Positions 11,001 to 17,600 of a DNA stretch of 64,000 nucleotides are shown one piece after another. The notes under the pieces were generated by a model. That model saw only the letters and a list, made by a program, of their open reading frames with translations, had not been told where the DNA came from and ran no database searches. This stretch comes from Plazaster borealis (Eukaryota > Echinodermata > Asteroidea > Forcipulatida > Labidiasteridae). Location of the stretch: positions 11,452,501 through 11,516,500 of the forward strand of contig CM037462.1 in assembly GCA_021014325.1 (NCBI GenBank), given 5' to 3'. Both the position numbers and the translations under genes were made by a program. Within the stretch, counting starts at the first letter, position 1. Each line of letters starts with the position of its first letter.

Positions 11001-13471
11001 TCCTCCTCCATCTGAAGAATGTTCTCTCTGCAAACAGAAACATGAAAAGTTGATTTCTTCTTCTTAGCCAAGCTCGCCCAGGCCTTAGGGTACTGTCGAG
11101 ATGGCATCAGCTATGAAGGTACCCCAGCTCTGTCTGTCCTGGGGCCAATTTCACAAAGAGATAAGACTAGTCTTATCTGAAGTTAGGACCAGTAACTGGT
11201 CTTAACTTAAGACTAGCCCTATCTCTTAGCATTGCCATAGGACTAGTCCTAAGTTAGGAAGAGTTTTGTGAAATCGACCCCTGGTCCCACTTTCATAAAG
11301 CCTGTAGGCAGATGATTTCTGCTTACGGAGCAGCCATAAACCCCTTGCAATTGCAGCCATCGCTGAGGTCAAAGAATGGAAACGTGCAGGTGGGTACACG
11401 CCGCGCAACTCTCAGCAAACGATAGGTCTTCATTGACCTCACTGAGGGCGCTGTTTTGGGCGTGGATATGCAAGGGGTCTTTTAGCAGGGCCCAATTTCA
11501 TAAAGCTGTTAGGCAGATAATTCTGCGCAGCAAATATCTTTGCTAAGCAAGAATTGAGTGGAGTACCAGTCGCAGCAATGTAAACTGTATGGTATTTTGG
11601 CTGGTAACCTATTTTTGCTAAACGATACATTTTTGTGCTTACCAAGTTTTTATGCTTACATGCTTTATGAAATTGGGCCCAGCACTTCAGTAAACGATGC
11701 TTACCGTAAGCAAAGCAAAAGACAGCGAGTGGATTAGGATGAATGTGGGGTTCTAAGAATCAGTTTACCTTAGCATCTCTGGTGACATCTCATCATCTTC
11801 TGCTAATGATGAATTCTTGAGAGCATCTTCAAGTTGAGCTCCTTCCAAGATCCCCTCGCCGGAGGAATCCAGTAACTTAAACCTTGGAGAATATGAAAAT
11901 AATGGTAAAATCCTGTCTAAACTGTTTATTTTTTGTGCAAATTTGAATCGGATCCTTTTTAAAGAGTGTACTTTTGACGGCATCACAGGTTCCCAGAAAT
12001 GTTTGAATCTACGCGCGAGCCTTGCATGGACCATTTTAAAACGAAAGTTTAAACAAGCCCTCTCTATATTCATAAAATTGCATACTGCTGGCATCTGCTA
12101 ACAAAGTGTTCAATTTCCTGCCATCCACATAGTACAATTTGTCGGCCTTTGACATAGTTGGCATCAGGCATCATACTTTGTTCCTGTGAGGGCAAGGCAT
12201 TTTTCCTTGGTTATCGGCAGTTCTGAGGGAAATCTAAATTTCTACAGGAAAGGGTCTTCGTAAACATACATCTTGGCATAGCTGCTAATAAGATGTTTAA
12301 TTTCCTGCCATCCCTGTACACTTTTTGCGTGTCAACGTTTGACCCGGGCCTAATTTCATAGAGCTGCTTTATTGCTTAACAATTTTCTGCTTAGCAGAAA
12401 TGAGCAGGATACCAGTCACAAATTGTACACGCGACATGGTAGTTTGGCTGGTAACCTTACTCTGGTAAGCATAATTTTGTTGTGCTTAGCTACTTTTTGT
12501 GCATAAGCAGCTCTATGAAATTGGCCCTGGTATACACCAATCCGGGCGCGCAATTGCTGGGCGCCGCGCGTGCCATGCTGCGGTGTACCCGTGCCTAGTT
12601 TTGTACACAAAGACACGAAAAAATCGTTTCCCTTTTCTCTTTTTATGGGAATTGAATGTCTTCCTCGACAATCTATGCAATTTCCCTGACATGGCTGCAT
12701 GATATAACGATTAACTACATTCTTGACAAATTTTTTAAATTAAGCAGAAAGTAAAATACTGAATCACTGACCACAAATATTTGCAACTAAATAGAAACCG
12801 AATCATCCTGAAAACGGTGCATGTCTTAGGTGAGTTTAAGGGTCATAGACGCGGAAACTGCATAGTCGCATAGTTTAATGCGTTGCATCGGCAAAGTATT
12901 TTATTAGAATTTCATTATTTTACTTTCTGCTTAATTTTAAACATTTATCAAGAATGTAGTAAATCGTTTTCTCATTTATCAAGAATGTAGTTAATCGTTA
13001 TATCATGCAGCCATGTCAGGGAAATTGCATAGATTGTCGAGGAAAGACATTCAATTCCCATAAAAAGAGAAAAGGGAAACGATTTTATCGTGTCTTTGTG
13101 CACAAAACTAGGCACAGGTACACCGCAGCAGGGCGCGCGCGGCGCCCAGCACTTGCACGCCGGATTGGTGTATAGTAGTAGAGTATTTTGTAAACATGTG
13201 TTGTTCGGGGACCATCAAGGAGGGTTATACGATGATCACAACTAGCTTACTCTTTAATTTCAAGCTCAGAGAGAAGATTAGCTGGTCCAACATTATCACA
13301 GAACCAATCCAAGAAGGGCGTTACTTGCCCGTTGTCAAACATCCAATCGAATCCCTCCGCTTGAAGGTCATGTGCCTCACCAAAGCCGATCCTTTGCAAG
13401 GCCTCGACCAATCGTCTGCCTCCACTCATCTTGACTTGAATTGGAGTATCACTCACTCAGTGTTTGTCTGC
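1917..13471 (-). CDS. HAUS3: HAUS augmin-like complex subunit 3, complete coding set in 13 exons
   Basis: HAUS3 is a coiled-coil subunit of the eight-protein augmin complex, which recruits gamma-tubulin to existing spindle microtubules so that new ones branch from them. Joining 13 exons by GT-AG signals gives 1,869 nt, an exact multiple of three, coding about 622 aa (human HAUS3 is 603). Conserved blocks occur in family order: the N-terminal GFDWMF and WFCDNV block, ILEGAQLEDALK, TKKQFF, YNLKIMRQDYFTSKQ, AYEVEAHRHREIHRLL, VRNTIDSRDSF and the C-terminal FVYLFTD. The middle is Glu/Gln/Lys-rich and predicted coiled coil. The start is taken at 13429 (MSGGRR), which matches the family; an in-frame ATG at 13456 would add nine residues. 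An acceptor at 13472-13473 implies a 5' UTR exon further upstream. The stop lies in a minisatellite. Identification is from remembered family sequence, not a search. Confidence 0.93.
2253..2430 (-). CDS. HAUS3: HAUS3 coding exon 12
   Basis: The acceptor is CTTGTACAG and the donor AAG|GTGAGT. The exon encodes a run from LELTLKRCEEMVYAG through LSPPQLMNGIIRLDQTLQKL to IIGDYNGKLK (about 521-580), matching the family LLSDQELTEQF...LLTDIL region. Confidence 0.92.
2737..2886. mobile_element. MITE family B (GGGGCCGATTT ends), intact reference copy
   Basis: A ~150-bp element starts GGGGCCGATTTTACAAAGAG and ends TTTTGTGAAATCGAGCCC, with inverted inner arms AAGATTGATCTTAA and CATCTTAAAAATGAATCTT. It lies in the HAUS3 intron between exons 12 and 11. 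It serves as the empty site for the nested insertion at 35744. Confidence 0.75.
2997..3147 (-). CDS. HAUS3: HAUS3 coding exon 11
   Basis: The acceptor is GTTCTCAAG and the donor TT|GTAAGT. The exon encodes QQLFLTYSGLKEGARQLAER and a Gln/Ser-rich helix (about 471-521), matching the family ELFLTHGNLEEVAEKL block. Confidence 0.91.
3549..3645 (-). CDS. HAUS3: HAUS3 coding exon 10
   Basis: The acceptor is AAATTTCAG and the donor CG|GTAACA. The exon encodes NMMSDPSLSPSSGVRNTIDS and RDSFINRLHSII (about 439-471), matching the family segment LTDPSV...PRNTIDTKD. Confidence 0.92.
3780..3990 (+). repeat. Dispersed repeat D (GGAGTTATAGATTTCAAG)
   Basis: The segment GGAGTTATAGATTTCAAGGA followed by GCTTTTGGGAACAGTAT recurs near 6885, 59905 and 63640, and in reverse near 18660-18760. 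The 91-aa open frame here is part of this repeat, not a gene. Its nature (SINE body or MITE) is not clear. Confidence 0.65.
4059..4413. mobile_element. TTAA-type MITE, family 1
   Basis: The ends GGCACTGAACACGTTTGG and CAAACGTGTACGATACCTTT are inverted and imperfect. The body shares the 'acacccttgttgtacaaat' and 'cttcagagggagtcgttt' segments with the other family-1 copies. It lies just outside HAUS3 exon 9. Confidence 0.75.
4450..4602 (-). CDS. HAUS3: HAUS3 coding exon 9
   Basis: The acceptor is GTCTGTAG and the donor ATG|GTAGGT. The exon encodes LIEQLTAQQSRHKFLLMAYE and VEAHRHREIHRLL (about 388-438), closely matching the family segment with LSYEIELRKHRDIYRQL. Confidence 0.93.
4843..5115 (-). 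pseudogene. Decayed partial copies of HAUS3 exon 8 in the following intron
   Basis: Segments at about 4843-4935 and 5036-5115 copy the last ~75 nt of exon 8 and the start of its donor, on the same strand. A shorter piece lies at about 4932-4990. The 4843 copy reads AARVLYRD then a stop, so it cannot extend the protein, but it keeps a donor-like AG|GTAAAG. This looks like local tandem duplication of exon-intron junction DNA. Confidence 0.7.
5160..5343 (-). CDS. HAUS3: HAUS3 coding exon 8
   Basis: The acceptor is TTGATTTCAG and the donor CAG|GTAAGT. The exon encodes KLQTIQRLGAKIAE, then ESAVLQATRVLYGDYNLKIM and RQDYFTSKQDQ (about 326-387), matching the family ENAQLL...DFDLQIAKQDYYTARQ block. 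The last ~75 nt of this exon also occur as decayed copies in the next intron. Confidence 0.93.
5405..5870 (+). mobile_element. tRNA-derived SINE split by a MITE
   Basis: A tRNA-like head has an A box GGTTGGCTCAGTGG at about 5440 and a B box AGTTCGAATCCCA at about 5490. It is followed by a body ending in GGGTTTTCCTCCCACATC near 5835-5852. A 248-bp MITE (5552-5799) interrupts the body after AGTCCCTA. Confidence 0.65.
5552..5799. mobile_element. MITE nested in a SINE
   Basis: ATAGAGTTATAGAACTAGAT at the left end is matched in reverse by ATCTAGTTCTATTATATAAC then TCTAT at the right end, with a 4-bp indel. The inside has no coding capacity. Confidence 0.75.
5858..6205. repeat. Tandem repeat, about 110-125 bp, three units (HAUS3 intron 7)
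   Basis: The segment GTTGGACTCTGATTATGGTG occurs three times (first at about 5859, less exactly), each followed by GTATGCCTG(G/A)T and a CAGTCCAACA-like block. The array stops about 30 bp before the exon 7 donor. Confidence 0.75.
6232..6366 (-). CDS. HAUS3: HAUS3 coding exon 7
   Basis: The acceptor is TCTCTAG and the donor AG|GTGAAT. The exon encodes an Ala/Glu-rich helix and LTHGGYSSNVDELR (about 281-326). It corresponds to the family coiled coil with the SLTS segment. Confidence 0.9.
6870..7012 (+). repeat. Dispersed repeat D, second copy
   Basis: The copy carries TTTAGGAACAGTATACTCAG and a downstream AAGTCTGAACTCAGATAAAA tract that also occurs at about 63745. The 70-aa frame over it is not a gene. 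Confidence 0.55.
7049..7424. mobile_element. TTAA-type MITE, family 1
   Basis: The ends are CAGGCACTGAACACGTTTGG and CAAACGTGTACAATGCCTTT followed by AAGG. It is nearly colinear with the copy at 28894-29265 in reverse. The two overlapping 73-aa frames in it are repeat artefacts. Confidence 0.8.
7716..8153 (-). mobile_element. tRNA-derived SINE with (ATT)n tail (minus)
   Basis: On the minus strand a tRNA-like head (8087-8153) has a B box in GTGGGATTCGAACCCACAA on the plus strand. The body and a tail at 7716-7733 of TAA repeats follow, with AAGTGCCTTACATCC and GGCGCTGTACAA next to the tail. It ends about 20 bp from HAUS3 exon 6. Confidence 0.6.
8176..8318 (-). CDS. HAUS3: HAUS3 coding exon 6
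   Basis: The acceptor is TTTGTTTCAG and the donor AT|GTGAGT. The exon encodes GIADLVGHDEGSRYQILDIS and onward to KELGRLQT (about 234-281), matching the family stretch ending FQLLDIQ and MARLQ. Confidence 0.92.
8393..9010. repeat. Minisatellite, about 115-bp unit, five to six copies (HAUS3 intron 5)
   Basis: The block CAACCCTCCTACTGTCTGAC followed by CATTCAATAT and CCACTGTGGTTTT recurs at about 8505, 8690, 8805 and 8920, with a more diverged copy at 8390. It fills most of the intron between exons 6 and 5. The overlapping short frames are products of this array. Confidence 0.85.
9060..9269 (-). CDS. HAUS3: HAUS3 coding exon 5
   Basis: The acceptor ends CCAACTAG and the donor is GAG|GTTTGA. 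The exon encodes residues about 164-233. It starts MNTALERLGQ, has a Ser/Thr-rich middle and ends FTKKQFFE, matching the family motif TKKQFFQ. Confidence 0.92.
9909..10020 (-). CDS. HAUS3: HAUS3 coding exon 4
   Basis: The acceptor is TTCTACAG and the donor CAG|GTATTT. The exon encodes SVHHTGLTHRLTKIGMVESA and a lysine-rich helix (about 126-163), matching the family segment that follows the QRRNK block. Confidence 0.9.
10186..10480 (+). mobile_element. tRNA-Leu-derived SINE (plus)
   Basis: The head reads GAGCGGTCAGGCACTCTGGA (A-box side), an anticodon-position CAA, a variable-arm hairpin and the B box GGGTTCGAGTCCC. A body with the ACACTTGTGTCCTAAAGCAA block follows. It lies in the HAUS3 intron between exons 4 and 3. 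Confidence 0.75.
10455..10915 (+). repeat. 460-bp dispersed repeat G, copy 1
   Basis: A long segment with TGGCATACAAGAATGGACAG and TCCGAGATTCCAGCATACC is repeated colinearly at about 48705-49165 with many substitutions. Short open frames over both copies do not agree in frame, so it is unlikely to be coding. Confidence 0.7.
10944..11027 (-). CDS. HAUS3: HAUS3 coding exon 3
   Basis: The acceptor is TTTGCAG and the donor AG|GTAATC. The exon encodes a charged helix including NILQMEEELEVARMRKEHLL and QQRNK (about 98-126), the start of the first coiled coil. The exon is short, but phase and composition fit. Confidence 0.9.
11146..11283. mobile_element. MITE related to family B
   Basis: The element runs from GGGGCCAATTTCACAAAGAG to TTTTGTGAAATCGACCCC. 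Its inner part has repeated ACTAGTCTTATCT-like and AAGACTAGCCCTATCT inverted pieces, giving a hairpin. Confidence 0.65.
11488..11680. mobile_element. MITE family A (GGGCCCAATTTCATA ends)
   Basis: The inverted ends are GGGCCCAATTTCATAAAGC and GCTTTATGAAATTGGGCCC. It shares the inner TTTTGGCTGGTAACCT and TTTTGTGCTTA blocks with about ten other copies in the window. Confidence 0.85.
11769..11882 (-). CDS. HAUS3: HAUS3 coding exon 2
   Basis: The acceptor is CTCCAAG and the donor AG|GTAAAC. The exon encodes FKLLDSSGEGILEGAQLEDA and following residues (about 60-98), matching the family block ILEGAALDEALK. Phase joins cleanly to exons 1 and 3. Confidence 0.92.
12345..12528. mobile_element. MITE family A
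   Basis: The element begins GGGCCTAATTTCATAGAGCT and ends AGCTCTATGAAATTGGCCC, with the GGTAACCTTACTCTGGTAAG core. It directly abuts the foldback element at 12531. Confidence 0.85.
12531..13174. mobile_element. Foldback element with arms over 200 bp (HAUS3 intron 1)
   Basis: Left arm 12531 to about 12748 (TATACACCAATCCGGGCGCG onward) is the reverse complement of right arm about 12904-13174, with scattered differences. The centre is about 155 bp of unique DNA. There is no coding capacity. It ends about 75 bp from the HAUS3 exon 1 donor. Confidence 0.88.
13251..13471 (-). CDS. HAUS3: HAUS3 coding exon 1 (start codon)
   Basis: The exon follows an acceptor reading TTTCATTGCAG and ends at donor GA|GTAAGC. 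Coding starts at 13429 (or 13456). It encodes the conserved N-terminal block with LVEALQRIGF, GFDWMF and FLDWFCDNV. About 33-42 nt upstream of the start would be 5' UTR spliced to an exon I could not place. Confidence 0.92.
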
Positions 13472-14635
13472 CTGCAATGAAAATAAATAGAAACTTGTTT
13501 AATGTTTTTCTCTGTATTATAAATCAAAATTTAAAAAATAAACTACTCCTAGAGAAGAACACAAGGCCTATACCATAGTAACGAATAGATAAAAACTATC
13601 AACAAACAACAAATAGAAAAGATCGGACTGCCAGCATGCCACTTTCATGACTTTGACTAGCCTACATTATTATGATACCATTTTTAAAATTATTTTTTGT
13701 TTTGTTGTTTCTCTGCCCCCCAAAAAGATAAATTTTAAAATTTTAACAACACTCATCATCAAAACCTAAACCACCAGTGAAAAAGTGACAGTTGGATTTG
13801 GTATCTTTATTTCTTAATCTTACCAACCCCCCCCCCCCCCCAAAGTTTAAAACTCAAATAAAATGAAATAAATAAAATAAATTAAAGTAAATAAATAAAA
13901 ATAAAAACAAATACAATAACAGCAACTTACTTCAACAAATTCATGGCCTAAAACTACTTAATCATTTACATACTAAAATTGTTAACTTTTTTACACTGCA
14001 ATTTGCGAATAGAAATAGGCAACGACAACAACAACAACAACACAACAGTCAACACCCGGTAGCCACTACCACACTCGACCAGTCCAACACCCAATCAATC
14101 AATCGTTTTATTTTAGGTAAAATACAACCCACACACAAAAACATTTTTCTGAAACTTTAAATTAAAAATGTATAGTAAAATGATAAACTCTTGGGGTAAA
14201 AATGTATTTACGTCAAAGCTTGTGCAGGTGTTGTTTGGGGACATTAATAAAGTCTGAACTGTTTTGCCTCTCAGCAGCAGAGTAAACTAACTCGACACGG
14301 AATTTTTCAGCTATTTTCGAGGTTCGCGCCTACCCAGCGTCAACATGTATTAATGTAATACTTATTAATTTGAATTCAAAATATGTATTGTGTTTACTTT
14401 TTATATGCAAATAATTAAAAAATACCATTAAGGTATATATTAAACTGTTTTTGATTACATTGTTATAACAGTATTTAATTAAAAACTGACTTTATAGCAT
14501 ACTATTGACCATGCCTAAAAATTTGAACGTAAAAATGGCGGCGCTCTGTTCGGTTGTTATGATGCCTGCGGGAAGCTTTTCCAGACTGTGATTTTAGAGA
14601 ATTCTGTTCATTTGTGCACAAGACAATTTGCCACT
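13472..14635. promoter_or_regulatory. Probable bidirectional promoter between HAUS3 and CENPC
   Basis: The two start codons face away from each other, about 1.2 kb apart. The interval has an E2F-like TTCGCGCC at 14333-14340, two CHR-like TTTGAA sites (14369-14374, 14522-14527) and a YY1-like AAATGGCGGC at about 14533. A HAUS3 5' UTR exon must also lie here. The left part is AT-rich low-complexity DNA (13855-13915) with a poly-C run at 13828-13841. Motif matches are by eye. Confidence 0.55.
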
Positions 14636-14659
14636 ATGTCTGCTGAGAAGGAAAGACGA
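14636..14659 (+). CDS. CENPC: CENPC exon 1 (start codon)
   Basis: ATG at 14636-14638 opens MSAEKERR before donor CGA|GTATGT. The exon is phase 0 and joins exon 2 without a stop. It is short; a different first exon is possible. Confidence 0.75.
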
Positions 14660-17600
14660 GTATGTATACAAATTTAGCATAATGGATATATTTAAAGTGC
14701 GTTTTATGACCACAACTTTGCGTCGCGTAATTACAATTCTTATTTTGGGGGCTGGAGGTCTAGCTCCCTGACGACTTATCCACACTGTTTTTATGTAAAC
14801 TTCAGAATGGATCCAAACAATTGAGTTTGCATTTGGAATAACTGCAATTTAACAGAAATGCAAGTAATGCAATATTGACAATAGCATGAGTTGTGTATAC
14901 TTTCATGACTTTCTTTTTGAGTATCGTCCTGACTTACATGACTTAGGGATCCTGCCGAGTTATCCACGTAAACGTAAACGTAAACGTAAACATCTTCTCT
15001 ATCTCATCTTGATTGAATGAAATGATCAACAATTAATTAACAAAATAATAATATAAAATAAATAAACTAAAAATTATGGCTTAATTTGATACTAGGCCTA
15101 CTTAGAGTATTGTTACTCCTAGAACTATATGAGGTTCATTCTGCTATCGTCTCCATTACGGAGATGATAGCGGAATGAACCTCAGTCATAGTTCTACTTC
15201 TAGGAGTAGAGTATTGTATTCCATCTTGTCATTGTTGGAAGTGGAAGGGGATAATTTTCCGCAGCATGCCACCAAGTCTTCACAACGCTGCTTGCTCACA
15301 CTCCCTTTTAGTTCCTTTTTGGGCGCGAGAGTTGCATACGCGCTATGAAATGTGTGCTTGAATTTTCATTTTTAAAGGTCAAAATGTAGCGTTTTAGCTA
15401 CCAACAATTCCTCACGAGGAATACAAAAAAAAGAGAATGAAGTCCAACATCCATTAAAAAATCAAATAAATCCCTTAGAAAGTGGTGGGTTGATACGGAT
15501 ACTTTTCTGTGGAAGGGGTCATGGCCCTTTGTTTTAAGTAGTGCAGCGAGATCGATGATTGTAGACAATATCGGGAAATGACATCAATCATTAAAAGAAT
15601 GGTGCCAAGATGCATAAAAAGTACTTGAAAAATAATTCTTTTGATGAGAAATATAAATAAACAATTTTTTTTAAAGGATGCGGCTTAAAAAAAAAGGATG
15701 CGAGCAGGAACATTCAACTGGTGTTTGTTTTTACTTTGCCTCTATCATAACTTCTTTAATTTAACAGATGTAAATTTGTTTGTTTATTTCCGTACCCAGT
15801 ACCAGGAGCTTTACAAGAACCGCTTTGTGAATCCCATAGACCAAGGCGTGGGAAGGTAAGAACAACAAACCTTACCTTTCCTTATAAAAATATAATGTAT
15901 TTGCTCAATTGTTCCTCTTCCAAAATGTTTGTCCAAACTTCAAACTTTGACCACTGAGGCACATTTGAGGTGAGCACAGCTCGTGGATGGACTGCACAAA
16001 AAGAAGGCATGACACTTCATTCATTCTTCAAAAGGCAACCGGCAGTTTCTCTTTGGTGAAACGGTTTAGGATTTCTCTTGAAATGTAAAATTCTACAGGA
16101 ACATTTCAAGGGGCACCAAGGCAATGGGGCACGTGGAGGCAATTGTCTCTGTGAAGTATCAGGCCTAGAAAAAGGAACAACTATTTTAATCGTGAACATT
16201 ACTACTTAACCCTTTAGAGATCTTTCATTTCTGTGTGATCATCACCATAAGCCCAGACATTGCTAAACTTGTTCATGTTTCGCTCTATTATTTTCAGGAA
16301 AAAAAGTCTGGACACTCATTTGTTTCCAAATTGTACATTCTGTGTTATCATGGGAAGCATTGGTAAATGTCAATTGGACTTGTTACTTTTTCTTTGACCC
16401 TCTTGTTTGAGTGGAAGTAGATCAAATCTTACGTCCGTTTGGGCATTTCGGTACAAGCCACTTGCGACCGCAATGGTCTCCAAAGGGTTAACACTATTAT
16501 GGTCTTGTAAACGGTTTCAGCTGTAGTTTGCAAACCGTCTTTTTCTTTTTTAATAAAATGACATGTTGTGTTTCAGACGCACTGGTTGGGTGTTGAACAA
16601 AGAGGTGCGGAAAGACAGTGAGGGCTTTGAGGTGTTCGACGACTACTGGTCTGACTCTGGTAAGTTCAACTGACTCAGTTAGGGTCAAAGGCAAAGATAA
16701 CACCTTCACAGCTGACTCAAGCAAGATCAGAGACATAGTTTTGAATCCTTGCCGTTGACCATAAATGACTAAATTCATCATCATCATCATTAGTCGAGTG
16801 CAAAATGTGCTTGCATCGGGAATGATGTCTCGTTTCATCATCAGTGTTTTCAGTTCATCAGCAGTCGCTGCGCCACTGTCTACTATCAAGGTTTTGACCA
16901 TGGTTTTAAATAAATGATACTGTCATCTGAGAAGTAAATATAAATAAAAAGTAAACTTGCGGGTACAACCATGTGTAAAAATCTCTTTTGTGGGAGTCTT
17001 GGCTCTGAAAAGAACCAGTGTGGTCACAACGTTTTGAACAGTATACTCAGCTTGTCTTCAGGAGATAGTGTAATCTGCATAATGGGAAGGTATACGTTTG
17101 GTAATCACTCTTAAAATTAATGGCAATAAAAACCTACTTGGTTAGAAGTAGGCCTAAAGCAGATTTCGATAGTGTACAGCATTTTCACTTTGAAGTAATG
17201 TGGTATGGAAAAAGATATCAGTTTTTTATCCCCCGAAAATTTTAATCTGAGAAACGTTACTGTCAGATACGTTTCTCAGATTGTGTATTCCAATTACAGA
17301 TTATTCTTCCTGCGTGGACTTAACTGATTTTCGGCGATATCTCAAAAACGCGACCACCTTTTGAAATGAAATTTTGACAGGTTTGTTTTATTGTATATCT
17401 ACATTTATATTATAGGATTAAAACAATCGAACAGTTCCAAAAACCAAAGGTATACTTTCCCTTTAACTCTTTCCTTGATGTCATTCTTGATTTTCTATTT
17501 TTATTGATTGATTTATTTATTTTTTAGGTGAAGAAAGTATTGATGATCTATCTCTTCATGCCAACAAAGAAAATAATGAAAAACGGTATAAGGTCAGTGA

